Position numbers and translations under genes: made by a program. Below, piece after piece: positions 18,008-25,988 of a stretch of 52,919 nt of DNA; position 1 is the stretch's first letter, and every line of letters begins with the position of its first letter. The notes below the pieces were generated by a model that worked only from the letters and a program-made list of their open reading frames with translations, was not told where the DNA came from and did no database searches. This DNA comes from Pseudomonas sp. (GTDB lineage: Bacteria; Pseudomonadota; Gammaproteobacteria; Pseudomonadales; Pseudomonadaceae): contig NZ_JAUXXP010000076.1 of NCBI RefSeq assembly GCF_030684895.1, forward strand, positions 1-52,919. Direction: 5' to 3'.

Positions 18008-21000
18008 CAGGCTTTGCGCGCTCCGGCGCGGACGATCTGCACCACCTGTTCGACCAGCGCCTGCACCTGATCCATCCCCAGGCCCAGGGCTTTTAGCGCC
18101 ATAAAGTACAGCGGCAGCAATTGCTGGCGCACGGCCGCCTCGATATTTAGCGGGTTGATGGAAAACTCGCGTACCGCCTGGCTGACGATGGCATCGGTCT
18201 GCTCGGCCAGCAGAACCCACTGCGGCGTATCAATGGCCTCGGCGGCCACGCGCTGCTCATCCAACAGCAGCTTGAAGGCGCCGTAATACGCCTGCACATG
18301 GGGGTTGCCGCGTACTGCATCCGGCAGCTCGTCGAGCTGGCGCTGCTGCAGTTGCTCGCCAAACTCCTTGAACAGCAGGTACTGCTTGAGTGGGTTATCG
18401 AACAGTGCATCGGCCTCGGCGATCACCTGGCGTAGCAGCTCGGAGAAGCGCTTCTGCGCATAAGGGTCGTCCAGCAACTGGTCGATTTCCTTGGTCAGCC
18501 GCGTCTGGATGATGTCCTTCTCGTTGCGGGTCTTCTCCTCGCTCCAGGCCTCCGGCTTGTGCGCGCCCATATCGCCCACCACATAAGCGCCCTTGGATTC
18601 GCGCACGCCGATGCCCAGCACATGCTTGTCCATCAGCTTCTTCACCTGCACTGCGTACTCGTCGTAATCCACGGTATCGCCGGTGGCCTGCTTGAGGCGC
18701 TGGCGCAGGTTGGACAGTTGCTTGACCGTCTCCTTGTATTGGCGGCGGGTGTCCTCGCTGACGCTCTTGTCCTGAAAAAACGCCTGGGACTGCAAGGCAA
18801 TCGCCAGGCAGGCGGCAAACTCGCTGAGCAGCGCATAGAAGTCATCACGGGCCTTCTGCCGCATATCCACCTGCGCGCCGTCCACCTCCTGCAGGCGCGG
18901 CAACAGCACCGCCAGCATCTGCTCGATATCCTGGGTGTTTTTCACCTCGGCGAAGATCGCCCACAGCTGCTGGTGCAGGCCCGGCAGTTTTTTGTATTCG
19001 GTGCTCATCGGGCTGTACAGGCCGTCCAGATCCTCGATGCTGTAACCGCCCTGGGTGCGCGTGGCCAGGTCCTGGTACTGGGCGATGGTGATATCCAGCT
19101 CGCCGAGGATGCCGCGATAGTCGATCAGCAGGCCGTGCTTCTTGTTCGGGTGCAGGCGATTGACCCGGGCGATGGCCTGGATCAGGTTGTGCTGCTTGAG
19201 GTTCTTGTCGATATACAGCACCGCGTTGCGCGGCTCGTCGAAGCCGGTCAGCAACTGGTCGATAACGATTAGCAGGTCCGGCCCGTCGTCCTGAGCAAAG
19301 GCGTCGATCATGCGCTGCTTGTAGACGGTGCCGTCTTCCTTGCCGACATGCTTGTCCCACCAGGCCTGCACCACCGACTTGCTGTCTTCGTCGCTGTCGC
19401 TATTGCCCTCGCGGCTGTCCGGGGCGGACATCACCAGCGCCGAGCTGACCTGGCCGATCTCATCGAGAAACCCCTTCAAGCGAATTGCCGAGACCCGGCT
19501 ATCGCAGGCCACCTGGCCTTTCAAACCATCGGGGATGTTGCCGAAGTGCTCGCTGATGTCATGGGCGATCAGCTCCAGCCGGCCCAGCGCCTTGTACAGC
19601 TCGCCCTTCTTGGCGAATTTTTTCTTCAGGTCGGCCTGCTGCGCCTCGCTCAGGCCTCGGGTGCTGCGCTCAAACCAGCTGTCGATGGCGCGGTCGTTCA
19701 CATCCAGCTCCAGGCGCCGTTCCTCGTACAGCAGCGGCGTTACCGTGCCGTCTTCCACGGCGCGCTGCATGGTGTAGGCATGCACGATGGGGCCGAACTT
19801 GTTCTGGGTTTTCTCGTTCTGCAGCAGCGGCGTGCCGGTAAAGGCGACAAAGGCCGCATTGGGCAGGGCCAGGCGCATCTGCACATGGTTTTCGCCGCCC
19901 TGGGAGCGATGGCCTTCGTCCACCAATACGATGAAATCGCTGCTGTCGTTGCGGCACTCCGGCAGCTTGGCCGCCGAATTGAATTTCTGGATCAGGCTGA
20001 ACATCACCCGCGCCGTGCCCTTGCCGATCTGCTGGGCCAGGTGCCGGCCGGACTGGCTCAGCGCCTCCTGCTGGTCGCGTGCGGTGAGTACCCCGGCGCT
20101 GGCGAAGGTCTTGCTCAGCTGCGCTTCCAGGTCGGTGCGGTCGGTGATCACCAGCACCCGGCAGTTTTGCAGGTCCGGGTGGAAGATCAGCGCCTTGGCC
20201 AGCAACAGCATGGTGATCGACTTGCCCGAGCCGGTGGTGTGCCAGATCACCCCGCCCTGGCGTGCGCCGCGCACATCGCGCTGCTGGATGCGCGTAATCA
20301 GCGCGCGGATGCCGAACACCTGCTGATAACGGGCGACGATCTTGCCGTGCTTGTTGTCGCTGTAAGTGTAAAAGCGCACCAACTCCAGCAGGCGATCCGG
20401 TCGGCACAGGCTGGCGAGCAATTTGTCTTGCTGGCTGGCCAGCAGCCCGCCGGCCAGCCAAGTGCGGTACCAGGCCAGGCTGGCAGCGGGGCGCTGGGCG
20501 AATATCGCCTGCTCCTGGGCGGCGTCCAGCGGGCGGTTCTTTAGCTCAGCGAAGGCCACCTCGCCTATTTCCTCTTCGCGCCAGGCCGCCCAGAACTTCT
20601 CGGTGGTGCCGACCGTGCCGTAACGCCCGCCGCTGCCATCGACCACCAGCAGCAACTGGCTAAAGGCGAACAGCTGGGGGATTTCCTCGGCGCGCTGATT
20701 GCGCAGCATCTGCGAAATGCCCTGTTGGATCAGATCCTTGCCGCTATTGGAGTCCGGGCGCTTGGCCTCGATCACCACCAGCGGCAGGCCGTTTACATAC
20801 AGCACGATATCCGGGAGGCGCTGGCCGATACCGCTGGTGCAGCCTACGCCCAACTCCTCGGTCAGGTGGAAGCTGTTGTTGCTCGGGGTGTTCCAGTCGA
20901 TCAGCGCAATGGTCGGGTTGACCTTGGCCCCGGCTATGAAGTCACCCACGCTCACCCCATACAGCAACTGGTCAGACAGGCGCTGGTTGGCTGCCTGCAA

Positions 21001-21264
21001 ACCCTCGTTCAGCGGCGGATGGCTGATCTCGCTCACCAGCTTGCTCAGCGCCGCCTCGCTCAGGCCGTGTTCCACGCCATTGCTGCAAAAGCGCCGCTTG
21101 GCCAGTTCGGCGCGCAGTACTGGGGCCAGCACCACGCGCTCCTTGCTGCCGCGTAACGCCAGCGCCTGGCTGGGGCTCAGGTAGGTGAACCCCAAGTTGG
21201 CCAAAAGGGCCAGGGCGGGGATCTTGGCGCTGTACTCTTCCTGAAAACGTGGCGTGACGCTCAC
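18007..21264 (-). CDS. hsdR: type I restriction endonuclease subunit R (HsdR)
   Basis: The motor and nuclease subunit of a type I restriction enzyme. I place the start at GTG 21264 (MSVTPRFQEEYSAKIPAL, 1085 residues), because AAGGAA lies 7 bases upstream; an in-frame ATG nine codons earlier lacks a ribosome site. The N-terminal nuclease has D152 (RLPDIVLYVNG) and E166-x-K168 (VVIEAKRPD) of the PD-(D/E)xK fold. The SF2 helicase has Walker A TTGSGKS (343-349), DEGH (449-452), the FTGTPL motif and the QAIARVNRLHP motif VI. A C-terminal helical domain follows. It looks intact. hsdM and hsdS lie upstream but are separated from it by yecA and higBA. Confidence 0.95.
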   Translation of the reverse strand: MSVTPRFQEEYSAKIPALALLANLGFTYLSPSQALALRGSKERVVLAPVLRAELAKRRFCSNGVEHGLSEAALSKLVSEISHPPLNEGLQAANQRLSDQLLYGVSVGDFIAGAKVNPTIALIDWNTPSNNSFHLTEELGVGCTSGIGQRLPDIVLYVNGLPLVVIEAKRPDSNSGKDLIQQGISQMLRNQRAEEIPQLFAFSQLLLVVDGSGGRYGTVGTTEKFWAAWREEEIGEVAFAELKNRPLDAAQEQAIFAQRPAASLAWYRTWLAGGLLASQQDKLLASLCRPDRLLELVRFYTYSDNKHGKIVARYQQVFGIRALITRIQQRDVRGARQGGVIWHTTGSGKSITMLLLAKALIFHPDLQNCRVLVITDRTDLEAQLSKTFASAGVLTARDQQEALSQSGRHLAQQIGKGTARVMFSLIQKFNSAAKLPECRNDSSDFIVLVDEGHRSQGGENHVQMRLALPNAAFVAFTGTPLLQNEKTQNKFGPIVHAYTMQRAVEDGTVTPLLYEERRLELDVNDRAIDSWFERSTRGLSEAQQADLKKKFAKKGELYKALGRLELIAHDISEHFGNIPDGLKGQVACDSRVSAIRLKGFLDEIGQVSSALVMSAPDSREGNSDSDEDSKSVVQAWWDKHVGKEDGTVYKQRMIDAFAQDDGPDLLIVIDQLLTGFDEPRNAVLYIDKNLKQHNLIQAIARVNRLHPNKKHGLLIDYRGILGELDITIAQYQDLATRTQGGYSIEDLDGLYSPMSTEYKKLPGLHQQLWAIFAEVKNTQDIEQMLAVLLPRLQEVDGAQVDMRQKARDDFYALLSEFAACLAIALQSQAFFQDKSVSEDTRRQYKETVKQLSNLRQRLKQATGDTVDYDEYAVQVKKLMDKHVLGIGVRESKGAYVVGDMGAHKPEAWSEEKTRNEKDIIQTRLTKEIDQLLDDPYAQKRFSELLRQVIAEADALFDNPLKQYLLFKEFGEQLQQRQLDELPDAVRGNPHVQAYYGAFKLLLDEQRVAAEAIDTPQWVLLAEQTDAIVSQAVREFSINPLNIEAAVRQQLLPLYFMALKALGLGMDQVQALVEQVVQIVRAGARKA

Positions 21265-21326
21265 AGCACTATTCCTTGTTCGGCCAAGCATAAAAGGTAA
21301 AGCGTGCAGGGTTTCGCAATGGCCTG

Positions 21327-21686
21327 TCAGGCCGCGCCAGCCAGCAGGCTTTCATAGGGGATGTGCAGGCCGTCGTGCAGGCGTTTGATCATGGCCAGGC
21401 TCAGCTTGCGCTTGCGGTTCAGCACCTCCGACACCCGGCCGCTGGAGCCGATGAAGGGCTCCAGGTCGCGCGGTGCCAGGCCTTGTTGATCCATGCGGAA
21501 TTTGATCGCATCGATTGGGTCGCTGGCCGGTAGCGGCTGGTGCTGCTCTTCGTATTTCTCGATCAGCACGGCCAGAATTTCCAGCTCATCGCCCTCGGGC
21601 GAGCCGACCGGCGCACCCCATAGCTGCTGCATGCGGGCCAGTGCATTGGCCAGGTCGTCGTCATTACGAATCGGTTTGATGTTCAT
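21327..21686 (-). CDS. higA: HigA-family antitoxin (HTH)
   Basis: The antitoxin of a type II toxin-antitoxin pair, 119 residues from the ATG at 21686. A GTG one codon earlier is possible, but GGAGA sits at the right distance only for the ATG. The C-terminal half is a Cro/CI-type helix-turn-helix (LAPRDLEPFIGSSGRVSEVL, then NRKRKLSLAMIKRLHDGL), as in the COG5499 HigA group. The start overlaps the higB stop (TGATG). It should neutralise HigB and repress the operon. It sits 62 bp upstream of hsdR on the same strand. Confidence 0.88.
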   Translation of the reverse strand: MNIKPIRNDDDLANALARMQQLWGAPVGSPEGDELEILAVLIEKYEEQHQPLPASDPIDAIKFRMDQQGLAPRDLEPFIGSSGRVSEVLNRKRKLSLAMIKRLHDGLHIPYESLLAGAA

Positions 21687-21988
21687 CACACGGTCTCCGC
21701 GTCGATCAGGTCGTACTGGGCGTGGCTGCCAACAAAGCGAATAAAGCCCAGTTGGCGCTCATAGTCGATAGCCAGGATGACCCGGTACTTGTTGCCGGCG
21801 ATGTCGAATACCACCCGGCTGCCTTTCAGGATACTGGCCGTGCGCAGCTCAGCCTTGAGCGCTTGCGGCGTGGGGTAAACGGCTTTTTCCATATGCCGAT
21901 ACCACTCCACCAGCGGTGTCATGGCATCGGCATAGGCCGGGCTGCTTTCCCAGAAGGCGCGCAAGGTGCCTCGGGCAATCACTCGCAT
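21686..21988 (-). CDS. higB: HigB-family mRNA interferase toxin
   Basis: A 100-residue RelE-superfamily toxin expected to cleave mRNA on the ribosome. The C-terminal block NKYRVILAIDYERQLGFIRF followed by VGSHAQYDLIDAETV is the HigB_toxin (PF09907) signature. The toxin gene precedes the antitoxin, the usual order for hig loci. The ATG at 21988 has GGGAG upstream, and this ribosome site lies within a small palindrome that may be an operator. Confidence 0.9.
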   Translation of the reverse strand: MRVIARGTLRAFWESSPAYADAMTPLVEWYRHMEKAVYPTPQALKAELRTASILKGSRVVFDIAGNKYRVILAIDYERQLGFIRFVGSHAQYDLIDAETV

Positions 21989-21995
21989 GGAGGTT

Positions 21996-22041
21996 CTCCC
22001 GTTTTGGGAGTGAGTCTATCCGGCAAGCGCCCTTGCGACAA
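21996..22041 (-). promoter_or_regulatory. putative higBA promoter and operator
   Basis: On the minus strand TTGTCG (22036-22041), a 17-base spacer and TAGACT (22013-22018) form a plausible sigma-70 promoter. Just downstream lies the inverted repeat CTCCC-GTTTT-GGGAG (21996-22010), which also holds the higB ribosome site. Autorepression by HigA would fit the position. Confidence 0.45.
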
Positions 22042-22070
22042 GCCGCGCCTCAGACGCAATGCTGCGGATC

Positions 22071-22142
22071 GTAGGGTGGGTTAGCGGCGGAGGTCGTAAA
22101 TGTAGGTGTCGCCGCGTCAGTCGAGCGTCGCGTAACCCACCA
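22071..22142. repeat. dispersed repeat, copy A (inverted relative to copy B)
   Basis: It begins GTAGGGTGGGTTAGCG and ends CGTAACCCACCA, so its ends are imperfect inverted repeats. It lies in the gap between higB and yecA, next to and in opposite orientation to copy B. Confidence 0.7.
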
Positions 22143-22235
22143 TTGCGATTTGCCGGTCAGCCGCCATGGTGGGTTACGGCGCGCTTGGGTTTTGCGTTGT
22201 TTGCATAACCGTGGGCGCGCCTAACCCACCCTACG
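22142..22235. repeat. dispersed repeat, copy B (direct repeat of copy C)
   Basis: It starts ATTGCGATTTGCCGG, continues GCCGCCATGGTGGGTTACGGCGC-like and ends GGGCGCGCCTAACCCACC + CTACG. The same layout and length recur at 23142-23235, exactly 1000 bp away, with a diverged middle. The two copies bracket yecA. Confidence 0.8.
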
Positions 22236-22249
22236 GTTTGGCTTGGCGC

Positions 22250-22915
22250 TTAGTGCAGGCAGCACTGCTTGAACTTCTTGCCGCTGCCGCACGGGCAGGG
22301 ATCGTTGCGGCCGGCTTTGGGCGCTGCCTGCACGGGGGCTTGTGCCGAGCTGGCCGCTTGGCTGCGTTGCGATAGCCAGTAGGCATGCAGGGCGCGCACG
22401 GCGGGTTCGATGGCGGTGACCGACTGCTGGTGCTCGGCCTGGCTCATGTGCTCCAGCAGCGCGAAGTTGGCTTCGCTGCCGTGCAGCTCGATGGCTGCCA
22501 GGTGCGCGGCCTCGGCTTCCGGCAGCGCCGGCCATTGGCCCAGGGCCACGCCGCGCATATAGCCGAAGCACCATTCCTCAACGATGGTCAGGGTTTCGCC
22601 TTCGTACTCGCGGGTGCTGAGCAGTGCGGCGAACTCGGCTGGGTATTCCATCAGCATCAATACGCAATTATTGATGTGTTGAATCAGCAGGTTCATAAAC
22701 CGCTGCAGTTCGGCGTCCTTGGCGAACTTGGGCGTTACGCCGCCCCACAGCGCCGGCAGCCAACGGCTGGGCGGCACTACCTCGGGGCCGGAGATCAGCG
22801 CGGTGAAAAAACCGTCAAGCTCGCAGGCGTCCAGAATCGAGTCATCGTTGCCGTACTTGAGCAGGATGCTTTCGACAAAATCCAGTTCGGCGTCGCTGAG
22901 TGGGGCGGTTTTCAT
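22250..22915 (-). CDS. YecA/UPF0149-family protein with C-terminal SEC-C zinc motif
   Basis: A 221-residue soluble protein. The N-terminal helical domain fits UPF0149 (YecA/YgfB): LSDAELDFVESILLKYG, ELDGFFTALISGPEVVPPS and EEWCFGYMRGVALGQWPAL. A linker rich in A, Q and S precedes a SEC-C motif at the very end (C207, C209, C218 and C219 in CPCGSGKKFKQCC), a zinc-binding module first known from the SecA tail. Function is unknown; SEC-C tails can bind ribosomes or SecB. It stands between hsdS and higB on the same strand and is flanked by ~94-bp direct repeats, which suggests it arrived or moved as a unit. The core-genome YecA paralogue, if any, is not in this window. Confidence 0.85.
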   Translation of the reverse strand: MKTAPLSDAELDFVESILLKYGNDDSILDACELDGFFTALISGPEVVPPSRWLPALWGGVTPKFAKDAELQRFMNLLIQHINNCVLMLMEYPAEFAALLSTREYEGETLTIVEEWCFGYMRGVALGQWPALPEAEAAHLAAIELHGSEANFALLEHMSQAEHQQSVTAIEPAVRALHAYWLSQRSQAASSAQAPVQAAPKAGRNDPCPCGSGKKFKQCCLH

Positions 22916-22972
22916 ATGCAGTTCCGTGGTTCGGGTGATAGCGGCGGTGTTTGGTCGAGGTAGGGTCGCTCT

Positions 22973-23025
22973 GTGGGAGGGGCTTTAGCCGCGATGGTGC
23001 AAGTCGCGGCTAAAGCCCCTCCCAC
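22973..23025. repeat. REP-type palindrome
   Basis: A perfect 22-bp inverted repeat (arms 22973-22994 and 23004-23025, loop of 9), arm sequence GTGGGAGGGGCTTTAGCCGC plus GA. It is a typical Pseudomonas REP-like extragenic palindrome, upstream of yecA. Confidence 0.85.
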
Positions 23026-23112
23026 GCCGATTGCGGATGGTTCCTATGCTCGGTGTAGAAACCCTTGGCGGCACGCTCCGCGCCCCTGCGCCGCAGAGCG
23101 TCGCATGCTGCA

Positions 23113-23133
23113 TTCCCACGCGGAGCGTGGGAA
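23113..23133. repeat. short palindromic repeat (TTCCCACGC-GGA-GCGTGGGAA)
   Basis: A 9-bp perfect inverted repeat with a 3-base loop, of a kind widely dispersed in Pseudomonas intergenic DNA. It lies between the REP palindrome and copy C. Confidence 0.7.
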
Positions 23134-23141
23134 CGATCAAT

Positions 23142-23235
23142 ATTGCGGTTTACCGCTAGGCCGCCATGGTGGGTTACGGCGCAGTCTGTATTTGTGTCGC
23201 CCGGCGGGTCCTGGGCGCGCCTAACCCACCCTACG
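23142..23235. repeat. dispersed repeat, copy C, running into the hsdS stop
   Basis: Same length and ends as copy B. Its right end GCGCGCCTAACCCACCCTAC overlaps the 3' end of hsdS: on the minus strand the last codons of hsdS (RVG, stop) are made of repeat sequence. Confidence 0.8.
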
Positions 23236-24465
23236 AATCTGCGGCTCTTCTTCCAGCTCGTCGTCCAGCCGCACCCGGCGCTGGCCGGTGAGCAGTTGCT
23301 GCATCAGGGCTTTTTTCTCCAGTTTTAGCTTCGCTAGCTGGGCTTGCAGATTGCTGATTTCGGCGTCGGCGGTGGAGAGCACTTGGGCGATTTTTTGTTG
23401 TTCGGCCAGTGGTGGAACGGGCACCGTGGTGTCGAGGAATGCGCTGGGCTTGATATTGAGTAGCCCGTTATTGCGTACGCCTGTATTAACCAGGCCGGCC
23501 AGTTGATCTTTCAGGTAGTCGGCGGCAAACAGTTGAGCGTAATACTCCGGGTCGAACCCCTGATTAAGCTTGAAACACACGTAGACATGGGGTACCAGGC
23601 CAGTATCGAAAGTATCCAGCTTAAAGATGCAGCCGTATTGGTAGGTTTTGGAGTTGCCTTTGTTGTAGGCGAACTCGCCTCGGCTCAGCAGTATGTAGTT
23701 GTTGACGCTTTCGCCGGCCATGTAGCGGCTGTATCTCTCCTCTTGGGTGACAAAGCCGGAAAGTGACGAAATGGTCAGGATGGGATGCGCTTCCCCGTCG
23801 GTCTTTTCTTGGATGCGGGTACTGATTTCGCTTAGTTTCTGCTTGCCCCATGTGTCACTGAAACCCGCAAAGCGGTTTTTTCCAGTCAGCAATTGCCAGG
23901 TCAGTGCCTGCTTCTGCTGCTGGCTATTGGCAAGCAGACGCTCGGTGGTGGTGATGGCTTTGTCCCAGGTGGAAAGGATTTTGGCGATCTTGGTTTGTTC
24001 GTGCAGCGGTGGAGCTATTACTTCAATTGACTTTACGAGCGCTCCACTTAAGTTGCTCTGTCCGGCGGAGTTACTTAGGTCTCTAATGGATTGGTACTTG
24101 CTGAGTAACTGCTGGAAGTAAAAGTCTGGGCATTGGTCTTTGTTGAGCGTTATTGCGGCGCAGTTTTGATTTGTCGCGGCATTTAGTCGAAGTAATGCAA
24201 CTTGGCCACGTGTTTTTCCTTGTCCAATCATGGCTAGAAGGATTGAGTTAGCAGCCACAATCTTTGCTGAAGAGTTTTCCAGGCCGTGCTGGCTAATATG
24301 TTCTTGTATGTCTTCTGGGTGGATATGGCAGTTCTGAACCTCGGTTGTTCTTACCCAGGGAATATCACCATTCCAGTATGAGGGTGTGTCTCTACTTGGG
24401 GTTCCACCTGAGGAAATTTTGGCAATATCCGATAAACGCAGGGTTTTCCAGTCTTTAGGAAGCAT
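23221..24465 (-). CDS. hsdS: type I restriction-modification specificity subunit S (HsdS)
   Basis: The DNA-recognition subunit, 414 residues from the ATG at 24465 (MLPKDWKTLRLSDIAKISSG), preceded by GGGGGAG; an ATG eight codons earlier is a weaker option. There are two target-recognition domains, each followed by a conserved helical spacer: PPLHEQTKIAKILSTWDKAI near residue 175 and PPLAEQQKIAQVLSTADAEI near residue 370. Both halves look complete, so a bipartite target is expected; the sequence read cannot be predicted. The recognition domains, especially the first, are visibly AT-richer than hsdM and hsdR, a usual sign of domain exchange. The start overlaps the hsdM end by 11 bases. Confidence 0.93.
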   Translation of the reverse strand: MLPKDWKTLRLSDIAKISSGGTPSRDTPSYWNGDIPWVRTTEVQNCHIHPEDIQEHISQHGLENSSAKIVAANSILLAMIGQGKTRGQVALLRLNAATNQNCAAITLNKDQCPDFYFQQLLSKYQSIRDLSNSAGQSNLSGALVKSIEVIAPPLHEQTKIAKILSTWDKAITTTERLLANSQQQKQALTWQLLTGKNRFAGFSDTWGKQKLSEISTRIQEKTDGEAHPILTISSLSGFVTQEERYSRYMAGESVNNYILLSRGEFAYNKGNSKTYQYGCIFKLDTFDTGLVPHVYVCFKLNQGFDPEYYAQLFAADYLKDQLAGLVNTGVRNNGLLNIKPSAFLDTTVPVPPLAEQQKIAQVLSTADAEISNLQAQLAKLKLEKKALMQQLLTGQRRVRLDDELEEEPQIRRVG

Positions 24466-25969
24466 AACCCAGCTCCCCCAAATACCCATCCATCTCCAGC
24501 TTTAACCCCATCAACTCCCGCTCCAACCCCTCACGCTCAGCCTTGATCGCCAGCAGATCAATCTCATCTTCGGCCTCAAAGGTATCCACATAGCGCGGGA
24601 TATTCAGGTTGTAGTCGTTATCACGGATGGCTTGCAGGCTGACGCATTCGGCGTAGCGGCTCTGCTGTTGGCGGGCGCGGTAGGCGGCAACGATGCGCTC
24701 AAGCTGCTGTGGGCCGAGCTGGTTCTGGTTTTTGCCGGCCATAAAGTCGCGGGAGGCGTCGATAAAGATCACGTCTTGCGTGCTCTTGGTTTTGCGGAAC
24801 AGCAAAATCGCTGCCGGGATGCCGGTGCCGAAGAACAGTTTTTCCGGCAGGCCGATCACCGCATCCAGCAGGTTTTCTTCGATCAGTGCCTGGCGGATCT
24901 TGCCTTCGCTGCCGCCACGGAACAGCACGCCATGGGGCACCACCACGCCCATCCGGCCTGTGCCCGGTTTCAGGGTTTCGATCATATGCAGGATAAAGGC
25001 GTAGTCGCCCTTGGTTTTCGGCGGGATGCCGCGCTGGAAGCGGCCGTACTTGTCGTTCTCGGCCTGCTCGACGCCCCATTTCTCCAGGGAGAAGGGCGGG
25101 TTGGCGGTTACTACGTCGAAGTGCATCAGGCCGCCGCTGGCGTCGAGCAATTGCGGGTGGCGGATGCTGTCGCCCCAGCGCAGGTCGTGGTTTTCCTCGC
25201 CGTGCAGAAACAGGTTCATCTTGGCCAGGGCCCAGGTGGCGCCGATGGATTCCTGGCCGAACAGGGCGTAATTGCGTGAGCCGGTTTTCTCCAGCACCTT
25301 GCGCCCGCATTTCATCAGCAGCGACGCCGAGCCGCATGCCGGGTCGCAAATCTGCTCGCCGGGTTGCGGGTCGAGCAGTTCGGCGAGCAGGTCGCTGACC
25401 TGGGCCGGGGTGTAGAACTCGCCAGCGGTTTTGCCGGCGCCGGCGGCAAAGCGCGAAATCAGAAACTCGTAGGCGTTGCCGATAATGTCCTGGCTGCCGA
25501 TGCGCGAGGGGCGCAGGTTCATGTCCGCCTGGGCGAAGTCTTCCAGCAGGTGGCGCAGCAGGTTGTTTTTGCTTTTTTCTTCGCCGAGCTTGTTGGCGTT
25601 AAAGCTGATGTCCTGGAATACGCCGCGCAGCTTGGCGCTGTTGGCGTCTTCGATGGCGTGCAGGGCTTCGTCGATGCGCTCGCCATTGCCGGGCAGGTGG
25701 CGCTTGTCGTGCAGGCTGTAGAAGTTGGCCGACTCGGGCAGCACAAAGCGCTCGGTCTTCATCATGGCGGCGATCAGCGCCGGCTCGTTGCCGTATTTGG
25801 CCTGGTAGCCCTCGTAGTGGTCCTGCCAGACGTCGCTGAGGTACTTCAAGAACAGCATGGTCAGCACGTAGTTCTTGTAGTCGCTGGCATCCACGCTGCC
25901 ACGGAAGGTGTCGCACGACTTCCAGATGATGGCGTTGATTTCGTCCTGGCTGATGGGGCTGTGGCTCAT
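24455..25969 (-). CDS. hsdM: type I restriction-modification N6-adenine methyltransferase (HsdM)
   Basis: The modification subunit, 504 residues. The N-terminal helical domain (INAIIWKSCDTFRGSVDASD, YKNYVLTMLFLKYLSDVW) is followed by the SAM site DPACGSASLL (209-218) and the catalytic NPPF (290-293, in VVTANPPFSLEKWG). GEFYTPAQVSDLLAELLDP is typical of HsdM. With HsdS it forms the methyltransferase; with HsdR, the full enzyme. An AAGAAG ribosome site precedes the ATG at 25969. It overlaps hsdS, and the pair would be transcribed from upstream of 25969. Confidence 0.95.
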   Translation of the reverse strand: MSHSPISQDEINAIIWKSCDTFRGSVDASDYKNYVLTMLFLKYLSDVWQDHYEGYQAKYGNEPALIAAMMKTERFVLPESANFYSLHDKRHLPGNGERIDEALHAIEDANSAKLRGVFQDISFNANKLGEEKSKNNLLRHLLEDFAQADMNLRPSRIGSQDIIGNAYEFLISRFAAGAGKTAGEFYTPAQVSDLLAELLDPQPGEQICDPACGSASLLMKCGRKVLEKTGSRNYALFGQESIGATWALAKMNLFLHGEENHDLRWGDSIRHPQLLDASGGLMHFDVVTANPPFSLEKWGVEQAENDKYGRFQRGIPPKTKGDYAFILHMIETLKPGTGRMGVVVPHGVLFRGGSEGKIRQALIEENLLDAVIGLPEKLFFGTGIPAAILLFRKTKSTQDVIFIDASRDFMAGKNQNQLGPQQLERIVAAYRARQQQSRYAECVSLQAIRDNDYNLNIPRYVDTFEAEDEIDLLAIKAEREGLERELMGLKLEMDGYLGELGYAS

Positions 25970-25988
25970 GGGCTTCTTCTTGGCTGAA

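Noticed and set aside
22071..23235. Repeats considered as a CRISPR array
   Set aside because: The copies are few, irregularly spaced and in both orientations, with ends that are inverted repeats; there are no cas genes.
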